Positions 24,616-37,060 of a DNA stretch of 64,000 nucleotides are shown one piece after another. The first letter of the stretch is position 1; the number at the start of each line of letters is the position of its first letter. The stretch covers positions 496,001 through 560,000 of the forward strand of contig NW_025954965.1 of NCBI RefSeq assembly GCF_022376445.1, written 5' to 3'. The notes under the pieces were generated by a model, which saw only the letters and a list, made by a program, of their open reading frames with translations, made no database searches and was not told where the DNA came from. The stretch is from Fomitopsis serialis (lineage: Eukaryota; Basidiomycota; Agaricomycetes; Polyporales; Fomitopsidaceae). A program made the translations under genes and the position numbers.

Positions 24616-25175
24616 TCAGAAACCCCTGTCGACAAGCCAGCGGACGACCTGGGTTTTCCACATGCCGCCACTGAGGACAACGTGCTTGGAATGGAGGACC
24701 TGGACGCGCATGCGCTGGGCCTCAGGCGAGCCGGACGGGTGGAGGGAGCTTGCGAGGTCCTGTGCGAGCGCCTGCGGGGAGCGGTGCAACGGCGTAAGCG
24801 GGTGTGCAGACATGAGAGTGATGGGATGAAACGAGAGAAGGCACTTACACTGGCGTTTCCTTCGATGTTGCGGATAAGTGTGAGGTGGCGTGTGCCGGCG
24901 TTGCGGATGTCGGTGTACACGGGCATGGCGCCGCGCGTATTTCTGGGGACGCGGTACACGGGCGGTGCATGCGCGACGGCGGTGGTGTACGCGCGCAGCT
25001 GGGCGGGGAGGGTGTGTGGGACGTGCATGGCGGCGAGGGACGAGGAGGAGGAGGAGGAGGAGAAAAAGGCAGGGCGGGAGACGCGCCGCGGAGTGTGAAA
25101 GTGGCGGACGGGCGGGAGAGGGATGTTGGCAGTGGAACAAGAGCCGAGTGTTCTCGTCTGAGCGTGGAGTCGCAT
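24616..25175 (-). CDS. IMG2: Mitochondrial large ribosomal subunit protein mL49 (IMG2)
   Basis: Two exons (25175-24849 and 24771-24616) give 160 residues. The N-terminus is basic and poor in acidic residues (MRLHAQTRTLGSC, RHFHTPRRVSRP, then a run of eight serines), a typical mitochondrial targeting sequence. The mature part has VYRVPRNTRGAMPVYTDIRN, GTRHLTLIRNIEGNA, GSPEAQRMRVQVLHSKHVVL and the terminal block GGMWKTQVVRWLVDRGF, all hallmarks of the Img2/mL49 family in the mitoribosome large subunit. A GTAAGT donor follows the GNAS codons. Divergently transcribed from the hypothetical gene at 25297. Frames intact. Confidence 0.93.
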
Positions 25176-25296
25176 CTTTGCAAATCCGCAATGTCCCCGT
25201 CACAACCGCTAATTACGCAGCCAGGCCCCCGCCTTTATCCGCTTCCCAATATAAGGCCCTCTCACCTGCCCGCCCTCTCCCTGAATCCCCACCACC
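25176..25296. promoter_or_regulatory. Bidirectional promoter, mL49 and hypothetical gene
   Basis: Only 121 bases separate the two divergent start codons. TATAAGG at 25250-25256 lies 41 bases upstream of the plus-strand ATG. Confidence 0.55.
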
Positions 25297-26037
25297 ATGG
25301 CCACCGTCTACCCCGCCCAACGCCGCCAGCACCTGCCATACCACCCCCAGCTGCAGGCCAGCGCACCTCTCCAGCCCGCGGCCTTCGCCCCGCCCCAGTC
25401 GTGGTACCCGATGCCCGACTCCTACCTCTTCAGCGGCGCCGCGAGCGCAGACCTCCTCAGCTCCCTCTCGCGCTGGAACCTCGGCCCGCCACAGTTTCTC
25501 CTTCCTCACCACCACTACGCGCAGGACTACGAGCAGGAGTATGTAGCACCGGAGGCCGCACCAGGCTGTAAGTGGCGTCCATTGTTCCCCATTGTCTCAT
25601 GTCTGACGCCGAGGCCAGTCTCCCCTGCGCCCTCCGACTCATCCTCCGTCCTCTCCTGGGACACCAGCCCCTCTCCCGCGCCCGCGTCAGAGCCGCTGCA
25701 CGTCACCTGCAACGCGCCGCTCGTCGCCCCTGTGCCGCTCCCCTTCCACTCTCCATTCTTCCTCCAGTACGACGACCTCCCTGACCTGGACGAGGACCTC
25801 TCGCATGCTCCCTATACCCACCGTCCGCAGAAGCGCAAACGCAGCTTCACTGACTTCTCGCGCATGGAAGGCGGCGCAGACGTGCAGGAGATGCCTGCGA
25901 AACGGAGATCCATCGGCGGCGGCGACGCACTCCCGCTGCTGTCCAACCGCATGCCGCTGCCGATGCCCGCCCACGTACGGTCTGCGCGCCGCAACTCGCT
26001 TCCCAAGGGCGCGACGAGGCACGCACGGCCCCGGTAG
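25297..26037 (+). CDS. Hypothetical Pro/Ser-rich protein, in-frame short intron
   Basis: An open frame of 246 codons starts MATVYPAQRRQHLPYHPQLQ in a good context (CCACCATGG). It contains a tail with PQKRKRSFTDFSRMEGG, AKRRSIGGG and RSARRNSLPKG, two basic clusters that could be nuclear localisation signals. A GTAAGT donor at 25568 and a CCAG acceptor at 25618 define a 51-base intron divisible by three, so both retained and spliced forms are open: spliced protein 229 residues, unspliced 246. Spliced exons are 25297-25567 and 25619-26037. I recognise no domain. The TATA-like promoter, codon bias towards C/G third positions and splice signals make it a credible gene. Confidence 0.7.
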   Translation: MATVYPAQRRQHLPYHPQLQASAPLQPAAFAPPQSWYPMPDSYLFSGAASADLLSSLSRWNLGPPQFLLPHHHYAQDYEQEYVAPEAAPGCKWRPLFPIVSCLTPRPVSPAPSDSSSVLSWDTSPSPAPASEPLHVTCNAPLVAPVPLPFHSPFFLQYDDLPDLDEDLSHAPYTHRPQKRKRSFTDFSRMEGGADVQEMPAKRRSIGGGDALPLLSNRMPLPMPAHVRSARRNSLPKGATRHARPR

Positions 26038-28828
26038 GCCGCCGCCAGCCCGTAGGCGAAGCCGGCGTTAGCGTGAGTCAACCAGCAGCTGCCTGTCAGC
26101 CTGCGACCCGCCGCTCACATCGTCCTCTTCTGCGCTGCTTCTAGTTCGCCTGCATCCCGTAACGCCTGCCCTGCGGCGCGCCCGGCCAATCCGCGTCCCT
26201 TCGCACTGTCCGCCTTCGATCCTTCGCACTTCCGCTCTGGGAGACGCTGAGCCTCGTCCGGCACACGACCCGTCGCGGTACATTCAGCGAAGCTCGCCCG
26301 TCGATGCTCCGACGTCCACGCGCCCGATCGCCTTGACACTCAGCCTGTCGGCTGCCGCCCTCCCCACCCGGGCGACGCGCGGGCGTGTTCGTTTCCGATA
26401 CGCGGATGGTCCTGCTGCCATGGACCCCAGAGCCGGGCTCCGCTGTACATACCCGTTGTACATATCGTGCGACACCGTCCCACCTCCAATCGCCTCGCAG
26501 AATTACAGTATCCCGTTGCCCCGATCCGCCCTCGCTGCACGAGGCGCGGCGGGCTCCTATTGTTACATACATGTAGTGTACATATCTGCCTAGAAGCGCG
26601 GTCACGCGCAGCGGCCGTAACACCCCCACCCTAGTTCACGTAGCACCGCATCTTCCACGCTGTGGTCCGTCGACACGCCCTATGGAGTGCTGCATACCCA
26701 GAACCGTCCGCGCGAGTGTGTCCGCGCAATCTTCGCTGACGTGTGTGTTTCCCTGACGGCTCACTGTATGCATATGTGGCAGATGGAAGGCTCGAATCAG
26801 ATCGAAGACCCCCACCGTGGATGTTCGAACTCTTCCACACCCGCCTGTACAGCACCGCAAGGTAAAAGTACGTTGACACAACTGATGCTCAATTGCGCGC
26901 TGCAGGTATGGAATCAGCAACCCTCTCGCCGCCCGGGTGCCTATCTTGGCCCGCGAACGTAAGTTCGTGGTCTATGTTGGCATCCGTATGCAATATCGCG
27001 GTGTGGCACGCGCGCGATCAGCGCATATATGCAACGTATCCCGCAGCATCGATACATGTCCTCCGCCTGGGAGCCCGAGCACGGTGCGTCGCTTCGAACA
27101 TCCCAACTCGTATCAATTGCCTGTGTCACGGACGGGTCCGAAGCGCTGATAGCCCCCCGGCGATTCTCAGCTGGCACAAGGCCTGCAAGTGCGGGTGCGC
27201 GAGCACTGCTCAGCGAGCCATTCAGATCCTGCTCCTGGGGGATCCGGTGAACCCTCGGATCCTGCGATCGCACCATCGCACGGGCTGCTCCCCACGCGTG
27301 AGCGTATTACTCGAGTCCGGTGGTTGGCAGGCCCGCCACACTTTGTCATCTGCCGCGGCTAGTTCTGGGGTCGGAAGCGTTGTATGGCACGTCTGTCCAC
27401 CAGAGGTGTCTCGCATATGACCGCGCGCGGACACGGTGGGGCAGGTACGCTGCTGGGATGGGACAATCATCGAACTCAACTCACCGTCAGCGATACAGCA
27501 TCGCGCAGTGTTTGAGTTCGGATGGGGAAGCGGGGGCAAGTTCTGCACCAGTTCTGCATCGCCGGGACCTGTCGACGTGATATGATAGTGCCACTGGTAT
27601 GTACTACGGCTGATGTATTTCAGGAACTCTGTCCACCAACGGGCCTGACGCAATCGCGTGCACTGGCAGCGGGGATTGAGCGCCGCCGGCGGTCCGCGTA
27701 CATACGACTGAATCATCCGTCGATGACGAATCCAGGTGCGCTAGAACGACTCGGTAAGTAAGTCTCGCGATGGTGTGGTCCAGCGGCGAGCCAGGACGGA
27801 TACGGTGGCTCGGAGGTTTGATGCGGGTCCGTGTCCGTGTCTGATCCAATTTACTGCTCGGGCGCGGCGGACGCACCAGGATCCCATCTTCGAGTTGCGA
27901 TCGCGCGCGCGGCGCGGTTCTTCCGATGGACCTGCCAGACGAACTCCGAAGTTTGCTGCAAGTGTAGACGTACCGGGTTTGCACCGGTGACGCGCGGCGA
28001 ACGCCCACAGGTACGCTGCGGGTGGATGCGGCACACGCGGAGACAGAAGACAGCGAAGCCCTGCCAGACCAGTGTTCCCTCACACACCAACATGTTTATG
28101 CCGAACGGTGGCCAGTGCATTTCACTCCGAGTCATCTTGTGTGGGTCTCGATTCTGCGACGGACACACCGTTGATGCGACGCGGGATTCGAGGAGACCGG
28201 CGTGCACTGGTGTCCTGACCCCTGGCACATTTCCGAGCTGACCGACACCGGTGCTCCGTCCGAGTGGTACGTTCGTGCGCGGACGTGCGCGGATCGATGC
28301 ATACCTGGAGCAGCGGCTGCCGAGCGTAAGTATGGTCGCGGGAGTAAAACGTCCTGGTGAAACTTCCGCAATTTCGTGATGAGCCGCGGAGGTGCAGGCG
28401 ACGACGTGCAGCTGCCAGATTCGGCTGGGATACATTCCATTCGGACATACTTGAAACGGATACAGAATACTATCTATGTTTTCACAAATTTGGAGCTGCT
28501 GAGACGAGTCTACACGCCGATGTCGCCGGAGGGGTTTGTATCGTACAAGGTGTCGCCACAGATTTCAAAACAGGTTCGAGAAAGCATACGTCGGGTAGAG
28601 AGACAGACGGCGAGAGGCGCCAGACAGGATAGACGCTACAGGAGGCAGGGAGTGTCGTACAAGTACAGCGGATTTCCGCAGGAAGAGCTTCGCCGAAGGA
28701 ACACCGAGCAAGACCGCGCGACAGGTATCGTACACCGCTGAAAGACTTCTTTCCTAGACAAGACATCACAACGCACCACCAGGACAATGAACCATACCGA
28801 TGCTCTGTACAGCAGGCGACAGCCAGCC
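26038..28828. other. 2.8 kb gene-poor region
   Basis: Many overlapping short frames on both strands, none with a known motif. A 121-codon plus frame (28376-28741) is basic and Arg-rich at its end and converges on the Argonaute 3' end; I cannot assign it. Possibly degraded mobile DNA or plain intergenic sequence. Confidence 0.45.
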
Positions 28829-31800
28829 CTACAGATAGTACATCTGCCGCGACATGTTGAGCATCGCGGGCTTGAACTTGTCCGCCCAAGGGTTGAGATC
28901 GAACTCCGCCCTGCTGCCGCCTGCAGTGCTCGCCGTGTCCGAGTCCCCGAAACGCATTTCGTCTGGGAAGTGGTTCTCGGCGCGCGAGCAGACTCGCTGG
29001 GACAGAGCATGGGGCACGTCACCTTAGAGGTGGATACCTTTCAGTCAAGAAAAGAAGAAACGTACGTCTGCATCTGGTGGCGAGTTGCGAGGAAGGTCAG
29101 CACGCATGAGCACCGGAGCGGCATAACACACGTACAGTATACCGGTGCTGGGATGGACACAGAGCGTGTCGCGCTCGCGTAGACATGGCAAAGATCGAAC
29201 GAAAGACGTTGATAGCTGCATGCTTCATGAGGATGGTTGTACAATAGCGAGGCCGCTATTTACGACTTACATGTCAGGTGGCAAGCCGATGTCATTGCAC
29301 AACACGATGTAATGGCTAGGTCGACTCGCTGCGGACGCTGAGCGGTTCGTCGCAACCTGAATGAAGCTAAGTTTACGTACTGCCTTGAATGCCGCTGTGC
29401 GACTGTAGGTAAAAGTCCGGATATTTTGCGTTCGTGATCTCCTCATCGACGACGAAACCAGGCAGACAGTTCCCCGAATTGTCAGCCTCCTCTCTGCGGA
29501 AATGCAGTTAGTCACAAAGAAGCCAAGGACTTTATCTCTCTACACACCGGTTACGCGGGAAGAAACGGATGTGGTGCCTGCATAGCTCATTCAGCGATGC
29601 ATCGTGTATCTGCATACGAGGACAGTTACCGTTTACCAACCACAATAAACGTAATCTTCGGCAGCGCACTAGGCGAATATGCCTTCGCGCCCGACGCAAG
29701 AGGCCTGCCATCCGGGCCGATCTGAGGCATGTCCTTGAGAGTCCCTACGCACGAACAAACGAAGTCAGGCACCAGTGACTCGGACCTACACATCATCGGC
29801 ACGTACTCTTGATCTCTTCAATCTCCTTCTCCGAGACTTGCTCGTACTCGCCTTCCGAGACGCCATCCCGGAAGAAGACCATTGTCTTTGGGTATCGCCC
29901 CTCCCAGCGAATAGCAAACTGGGTCAGCGCATCCTGCAGAAAGCATTGGACGTTAAATCAACGAGTAGCGGGATCAGACAACTTCGCCCACCGTAAGCAT
30001 CTTGTAGAGATTGGAGATCATCTCCACGCGCGGCGGCTGGACCCCACAGAGGGCGACGTACTGGGTGCAATCCCAGTTCACCGAGGCGACCAGACTCGTG
30101 ATGGAGGGTCGGGTAGTCACACCGGGGCCGGGATGGCCGACGTCCATGCCTGTGAGCCGCGAGTAAATACACAGATGCGGGTAGAGATGTAGTCATACCT
30201 ATAACCATCGTAGCCTCTGGTACAAGTGGCCTCGACCCATCCACCCTCGAGTTGACGCCGCCGATCTTCGCGTTGATCCTGCAAAAGCTCTGTGAGTGAC
30301 ACATACTGCGATCAACATAGACACAAGCATACTTAAGTGCCACATTATTGAGGTATTGATCTTTCGCCGGCTCCCACTTGCCCGCGCGCTGCGAAGCAAG
30401 GTGCATGTAACATCACCCAAGATTAACGAGCAAGGGAGTACTCACGACACACTGCGTCGGGATGCCGCGCCTGACATCGCCCCAATGCTTGACCGCGCGC
30501 CGCACTTCCGGCGCGTTGGTCGGGAGGAACGCGAGGATGATTGCGGGCAGGATGGGCTTAGTCTGTGCTGTTCCGGGGACCGTCGTGCGTTGGCCGAGCG
30601 TATCAAGTTCCTGCAAACGGTTATTATAGATTCGAAGTCTGTGAGCTTGTCAGTAAGTACACACTTGCAATGCTTGGAGAGGGTTGGCCGGCATGATGAC
30701 CGGGTCACGCAAGACGTCTAAGCCGCTGTCAGAGTCGATCGAGTAGTATGAGTGAATGGGACGGAAGACGCACTGACGCCTGGTTTAGGGGACGGTTAGC
30801 ATGATGATCAGTGGGAAGTGGATAGTACGTCAAGGACTGACCTAGCGCCTGTAGGTTCCGTCTGAGCTTGCTGACGAAGTCATTGACCCTGGCTGGCTGG
30901 GCCCTGTTGTCGAAGACAGCGACGCCCCAGGCCAGGATACTGCCTGGAGTGAGGAATGCCTTCCTCACGACGTTCCAGGCTCCGCGTTTGACTTGTATAT
31001 TCTGCAAACGCGTGCCGTTCGCTTGCGATCACATGCCTTGACAAACAGATGCCAGACCTACCTCTACACCGTTGCCATATTGAATGCGAGGTACACTGAG
31101 AAGTCGTCCATTTATTGTGAGTGCGGACGGGTTTACCGACATGCCTGCCTCGGTTACGAAGTCAGACGATTGATAGTCGAATACTTGTTCCTAAGCAAAG
31201 AATACGATATAAGAATGGCAATGGTCTTCGATTGCATGCCCTTTGGACTTACCTTTCCCGATACAGCATCCTGGATCGCCTGAAGGCGCGCATCTGGCCT
31301 CTGTGTCGCAAACTTCAGAAAATCGGCACCTATCTCCGCAGGGATCTTCTTTCGATACAATTGACCAGGTAGAACCTGGCAAAGCTCTGCCGGGAAGATA
31401 TTGTCCCGCCCGATGCGAACACCGAATATTGTGGGGTGATGTAAATTGATGTTATGCGTTTGACGGTAGTGTTCCTGCATGTAATAAGCTTCTGTGCAGG
31501 GTATAAGGTAAAAACATGAATGATTACTCTGACCGTGGTCATGACACCGTCTTTCTCGAACTGGTATGCACCAGCATTGATGACGAGGTCCTTGATGGGA
31601 CGTCCTCTCTTCGCCTTAGATGTTGGATGGTGACGTTGACGTTCTTGAGAAAACTTTTGAGCCGATTGAGGTTGGGGAGCGTTATCTGCTCAAGGTCTCG
31701 GATGTTTCTGAAGTTGAGAAAGCCTAAGGCCAGAGCAGTCAGCTCCCCGGGCCGGTAGCTAATTTTTCTTGATGAGAAAAACCCGAGGAGTAGATCATAG

Positions 31801-32726
31801 TCGCTTACACGAGGGAATTGGCTACATCAACGTTGATGAGCAGATTTCCGAGCACGGGGCGGACACTCCTGGCAATCCATGGATTAAACATGTTCACGAT
31901 AGATAGGACAGTGCTGAGCTCACTGAAAGTATCCATGCCATGCCTGTAGGCCCATCGACATGTCCTTCGAGCCGCGCTCTACGAAGAACGCGCGGGCGTC
32001 CAATGCAAAGCCGTGGCGCCTGATGGCGAGTTGTATGTTTCAGTACAGTATGAGCACAGAGCGTCCTCACATGTTCGTGGCCTGACGGACAACCATTTGT
32101 AGGAGATTGAGCGCCATCGTGTTCTCCCCTTGTTGGGCGCCGCCTTTAGCCATGAGGCGCTGTATAGTCCTTCGTGCATGGCTCAATTACACAAAGCCTT
32201 CCAGACATTCTCTGGATTACACGTACTGGGGCTGTATCGTAGACACCCTCGTAAGTTTCACCTTGAATATACCCTTTCCAGGTGTCCTGGACATTCGTGC
32301 TTCGTACTGCACAGCGACATGAGCCGCCGGGTTGTAAGGTAGCGAGTCATGCGCTTGGTGACTTACCTCCCCGTTGGGGATGTCATTCCGCGAAAACAGG
32401 TTGGCGCGACCATCGTACACAGCACGAGGATTAAATTCCCGCGGGTATGCGCGTTGCACCTCGTCCATAATTTCGAATGCTCGCGTGATTTGTCAAGTTA
32501 GGGTCGATTGCTACAATTTATGCCGTATAGAACAAGTCAACAGGCACAGCAATAAATACTTGCCCACTTGCAATGGAGTACGTGAGGCGATGGCATACGA
32601 TCGGGAGGACAAAGGACACGTACCATCATAATGGAAATAATCGCGCGGGGCCCTCTGGAAGTCGATCTTGAAGGAGTTCGTCTTCACTTGCATGCGGGAG
32701 CCCTGCGTCCCCCTTGGTGTGGCCAT
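28829..32726 (-). CDS. AGO: Argonaute (QDE-2-like) RNA-silencing protein
   Basis: About 18 exons run from ATG 32726 (alternative 32804) to TAG 28829. N-domain: MQVKTNSFKIDFQRAPRDYF and VQRAYPREFNPRAVYDGRAN. PAZ/L2: GVRIGRDNIFPAELCQVLPG. The PIWI domain keeps the slicer residues: GMDVGHPGPG (first Asp, about 30140), a Glu in RVEMISNLYK, FFRDGVSEGEYEQV (second Asp, about 29865) and SRPSHYIVL (His, about 29318). C-terminus FDLNPWADKFKPAMLNMSRQ ends YYL. It should load small RNAs and cleave complementary transcripts (quelling or sex-induced silencing). Frame breaks in the N-terminal/PAZ half lie near 32488, 31616 and 31527; the PIWI half is clean. It is head-to-head with SRP101 (207 bases between starts). 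Confidence 0.93.
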
Positions 32727-32933
32727 GGCGGGCTTGAGAGAGGGGAGCGACGCAGGACAGCGTCCGAGCGGGGGGGCTTTGTATCCCCTGGCTTCGGACG
32801 GCACGCGGTGCTCGGAGAGCGGTCGATTGGACGAACGCGTCCCGGATAAGCGGGACGCGTCTGCACGTGACGGAGTACCAGCCAGCGCGGCGATCGCGGA
32901 GTGCGCGTCGCGCGTCTCCTCCTCTCCTCCGCC
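32727..32933. promoter_or_regulatory. Divergent promoter of Argonaute and SRP101
   Basis: The chosen start codons are 207 bases apart on opposite strands. If Argonaute begins at the in-frame ATG 32804 the spacing shrinks to 129. No clear TATA motif; GC-rich. Confidence 0.45.
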
Positions 32934-35609
32934 ATGCTCGACCTCTGTTCCATTTCACACAAGGGTGCGTCGTGCCACCGCATCCCAGACAGCTGACCGA
33001 ACGCCCTCCAGGCGGCCTCGTCCTGTGGTCCCGCTCCTTCACCCCCGCCGCTTCGCAGACAGCAGCGTCCTCCGCGTCACCCGTCAACTCCCTAATCCGG
33101 GAGGCTCTCATTGAAGGCCGGACGGCGGAGAACAAGTACGAGAAGGATGGCTACTCTGTCAAATGGACGTTCGTGAACGATCTCGAACTTATTTTCGTCG
33201 TGCGTCCTCCCGCGCTGCTTATCGTCCGCACCCGGTCCGCTCAACCGCTGCATGCAGGTGGCATACCAGCGAATTCTGCAACTGACCTACGTCGACGAGC
33301 TGCTCGCTGCCCTCAAGACACTCTTTGTCAAACTTTTTGAACCGTTCTTGGCCACCTTCGTTGCCTCTCTGCACGCCGCCAGTAATGGGAAGTTGTCTGC
33401 CGGCGCGAACCAGACGGCGACTACGTGGAACTTCACGAAGGCATTCGACGGCTGGGATGGTATATTCGACAAGCTTCTCAGAGGCCTAGAAGACAAGGCA
33501 GCTCAGGTTAGTCTCCACTCCGAAGCAGCCTGCCGTCATTGCTGACCAATAACAGGACCGGAGGGCGCGCGTGGGCCATGTCCCTCGTCCTGCCATCGAT
33601 TCCAGTCCGCCATCCGACGATCCTAGCACGCGTGAGGGTCAACAATTCAGATCCCCATTGCTTCCGCGCTAAGCTGCTTCCACAGTCCCTTCGCATGATA
33701 GCGAAGCATCCGTCGATGAACAGCAGATAGCGCGCAATGTCCAGGCCTTGAAAAACCGCCTTCGCGGGAGAGGCGGACGAATGGGCAAGCGCGGGGGTGG
33801 CCGTGCGGATGTAGGAAACGGGAGAGACAGTCACCCCGGTTCCGAGTGGGTGCTGTCTCTGCTTGTTCTTCAGGGAATGCTGACCTGCTTTGCAGTTCCG
33901 ACACGCCCACCAAGCGCAAGCCCAAGAGTAAAGCGCAACGTAAATGGGGCGATGAAGCTCCATCCGAGTCCGATATGGCCTCGCTAGATTTCAGCTATGA
34001 GAATATTAACGGCAGTGAGGCCGCGTCATTAGACCTGTCGGCGCTCGTAGACAAGGGGTCTCTCGGAATCCGTACCCAGGACGGCCTCTACGAGGTCAAA
34101 GACTGGGAGTTCAGTAAGAACAGTGCGGCAGACGATGTCATATCGAGAGTGATTCAGGATGGTGGTGGACCAAGTACGAAACCTAACGCGACATCGGGGT
34201 CGCTTGGGGCGCTGGGCTCCATTTTTGCCCGGCTTACCGGATCGAAGGTCCTCACGGAAGAGGACCTGAAGCCAGTCCTCGAAGCCATGAAGCAGCATTT
34301 GATGAAGAAGAATGTGGCAAGGGATATCGCAGAAAAGGTTTGCGAGGGCGTCGGCGAGGGTCTCATCGGCAAGAAAGTCGGCGGATTCCAAAGTGAGCAT
34401 TCCCTCGTGCCATTGAGGTAGGCAGAAGCTGAATTACTCTGTAGCGACGAACGCAGCCGTCCGACAGGCGCTTTCGAACTCACTCACCAGAATCCTCACT
34501 CCGAAGACGTCAACAGACCTGCTCTTGTCTATCCGTACGAAGCTTTCATCGCCCTTGCCATCGACACAGCAGAGGTTACCCTACAGCATCACATTCGTCG
34601 GTGTCAACGGCGTTGGGAAGAGCACGAACCTTTCTAAGGTCTGTTTCTGGTTGATCCAGAACGGCCTGAGGGTGCTTATCGCTGCCTGTGATACTTTCCG
34701 GTGCGTCGATGGCTGAAGGCATCATATCGTGACAGCCCGTTCTTACATGGACCCATAATAGGAGCGGCGCCGTCGAACAGCTTCGAGTTCATGTTCGGAA
34801 CTTGAGTATGCTGGGAGTGAATGGAGCCACCAATAGCAAGGGCCGAGTGGAACTCTACGAACGAGGCTACGGCAAGGATGCTGCTGGTATCGCCAAAGAG
34901 GCCATTGCGTATGGTAAGCAGACAGTTTCCATGCCTCCCGTGGCAGTGACATATGTTTGCGCAGCGCGAGACAATGATTTCGATGTCGTGCTTATCGACA
35001 CGGCTGGCCGGATGCAAGATAACGAGGTAGAATGCACATCAATCGAGTTTCCTTTCGTACGCTCACGTCTCTAATGTAAGCCTCTCATGCGTGCCCTGGC
35101 CAAGGTGAGATGGTTCGTATCAACGAAGCTAACTGTCATCTGAAAATGTCGCCAGCTGGTCGCTGTGAACAGCCCAGACAAGATCATCTTCGTCGGCGAG
35201 GCCCTTGTCGGCAATGAAGCTGTCGACCAACTGACAAGTTCGATCGGCCCTACGCGACTTCTCGGCGTCGTCGGGTAGCAAGGAACGAGGCATCGACGGC
35301 ATGCTCGTCACCAAATGGGACACCGTCGACGACAAGGTTCGTTGGCCAGTCCATCTCTCGAGATGAGGCGCCATTCTGCTTGTCACAAATGGATGCATCC
35401 GATCCTGATGCTGGTTTGTAGTGCCTACAGGTGGGCGCTGCGCTGTCTATGACTTATGTCACCGGCCAGCCGATCATCTTCGTCGGATGTGGACAGGTGT
35501 TATCTCCTGTCCTTTCTGAGGAAGCATTTCTGAATCTGCCTGCATAGACTTACACGGATCTTCGGCAACTGCGTGTGGCAACGTCGTGCAGGCCATTCTG
35601 AGCGACTAG
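32934..35609 (+). CDS. SRP101: Signal recognition particle receptor subunit alpha
   Basis: Starts [12 protein letters not shown], followed by [11 protein letters not shown] and [16 protein letters not shown], the SRX/longin-type N-domain that binds SRP receptor beta. A basic linker holds [20 protein letters not shown] and [15 protein letters not shown]. The NG GTPase part has [17 protein letters not shown]1 [32 protein letters not shown]3 [31 protein letters not shown]4 [12 protein letters not shown] and [14 protein letters not shown], ending ILSD at TAG 35607-35609. It docks SRP-ribosome complexes at the ER. Single-base losses near 35237 (AAA to AA), 35247 (GGG to GG) and 35578 (GGG to GG) break the last exons. 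As the gene is essential or near-essential in fungi, these look like sequence errors. Confidence 0.93.
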
Positions 35610-36140
35610 TGTGCTATTCGCAGCGAATGTCCGACACCCATCATGCCTTTTGGACAATATCACGGCTATTATCTATCGTACGTAGCAGCGCGGTACAGCC
35701 TGCCCATAATAGTCTCTTAGTTATTGTATTGCATACGCAGATCGTAAGTTAGTCTGTCATTATCCTGCTGTACTGAGCCATTCCAGCTGTTGCAGAGCTT
35801 ATTCGACGGATGATCAGACCTATCCAGATTGCGTTCAGTCAGTGCCGCTGCGACTGATGGACCACTGGTGTTGTTCACATCCGCTCTCACCTCGTCCTCG
35901 ACCACACTGGGTCAGTGCCAGTGCTGTAGATCATTCCGGGCTTACCCAATTTTCGTGCAAGTCGGAACTCGATGTCGCTCGGTATGCCATGGTGGGTATC
36001 ATCTCACTCATACACGTACAGCCGAAACGGAAGAGCCCAAGAAACGGGACGACGATATGCGGGCGTTCGTCGCAGCGAGGAAGTGTGCCAGCCGGGGTAC
36101 CCAACCTACATCGACTGCCCTTGATGACCGTCTCCCCGAT
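35610..36140. other. Convergent 3' region, no gene seen
   Basis: Lies between the 3' ends of SRP101 (plus) and the first Ser/Thr-rich membrane protein (minus). No feature recognised. Confidence 0.45.
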
Positions 36141-37060
36141 TCATCCCATTGACAGCCTGCTCTCCGACTCGACCTTTTCGCTGCTGTGCTCTCCCTCTGC
36201 CGATGCCTGCGCCCTTTCCTCGAGGACCCGCTCGTACGCAGGGGGCGGGTCTGCCTGCTCGTCTGAGCTGCCCTGGACGAATGGGCTTTGGACAGGTACC
36301 AGCCCGGACTTGGGAGAATGCCTGTGGCCCTGAACCAGGCGGATGGTGCCATTGTCCGTCCTCGTCGTTTCCTCAGGTACCATAGCCCCAAGGCAAGGAG
36401 CAGAAACGCGAGTATGCCGACGATGCTTCCGGCAATGGCGGCAGTGTGAGTGTGGTGTCCTGTGGTAACGCGTGCTGATGGCGGCATGATGGTTGCAGTA
36501 GGTATACTTGATGTTGCATTCTGGGAATAATCGGACGTGAAAACCGCAGTGATTTCAGTAGACATGCTTGACTCAGGCGTCGATGGCGCAGTGGCTACGC
36601 TGGCTGTGGTCATGTCCGCGGAAGTCGAAAGACTTCCTGCGTTAGTTGAGGTTGCCGATGTCGAATAAGGAGGTTTGTAGGCTGTTGATGAAGGTTCTGA
36701 AGTGGACGTAGTGAGAGCTGGAAACGTCGGTAATATTGATGTGTGGCAGATATTCCGTATGCCTGTGGCATGGGGTCAGTGGGGGTTTCTACGAGATCAA
36801 CAGCGTACGGTACGCACCGTAAGTAGGCAAACTCCATGTCCACGAGCAATCCGCCGTGACCGCTAATGGTTTACTCCAGGAAAGTTGTGTCTGCAGTGCA
36901 TCCCGGTTGACTGAGCATACAAAGACCGGAGTGGAACCCTAATACCGGACGAGACACGTACGTTCATCTGGTATGTCTCGATTTTCAAGCTGCGTGGCCG
37001 ATCCCGGTTGTGCGCGTCCACTGTGCACACGGCAGGGTAGCAGTGGGCGTGGAGGTGGGT
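36141..37060 (-). CDS. Ser/Thr-rich single-pass membrane protein, copy 1
   Basis: Exons on the minus strand read CTVDAHNRDRPRSLKIETYQ, then VFVCSVNRDALQTQLSWSKP, then ADCSWTWSLPTY, joined by short introns. A Ser/Thr-rich stalk (PALTTSTSEPSSTAYKPPYS onward) follows, then one membrane segment AAIAGSIVGILAFLLLALGL with a stop-transfer RKRRGR. The cytosolic tail begins MAPSAWFRATGILPSPG and, after a frame change near 36270, continues QADPPPAYERVLEERAQAS to TGA 36141-36143. The layout resembles the second copy at 37.4-38.8 kb, including a PP(P)A(Y/F) tail motif. This extracellular domain, Ser/Thr stalk, single helix and short tail is a common basidiomycete surface-sensor-like architecture of unknown role. 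The 5' end is not resolved. Confidence 0.6.

Noticed and set aside
31500..35610. Programmed ribosomal frameshifting in Argonaute and SRP101
   Set aside because: Breaks differ in context, occur several times per gene and lack slippery heptamers; missing bases explain them more simply.
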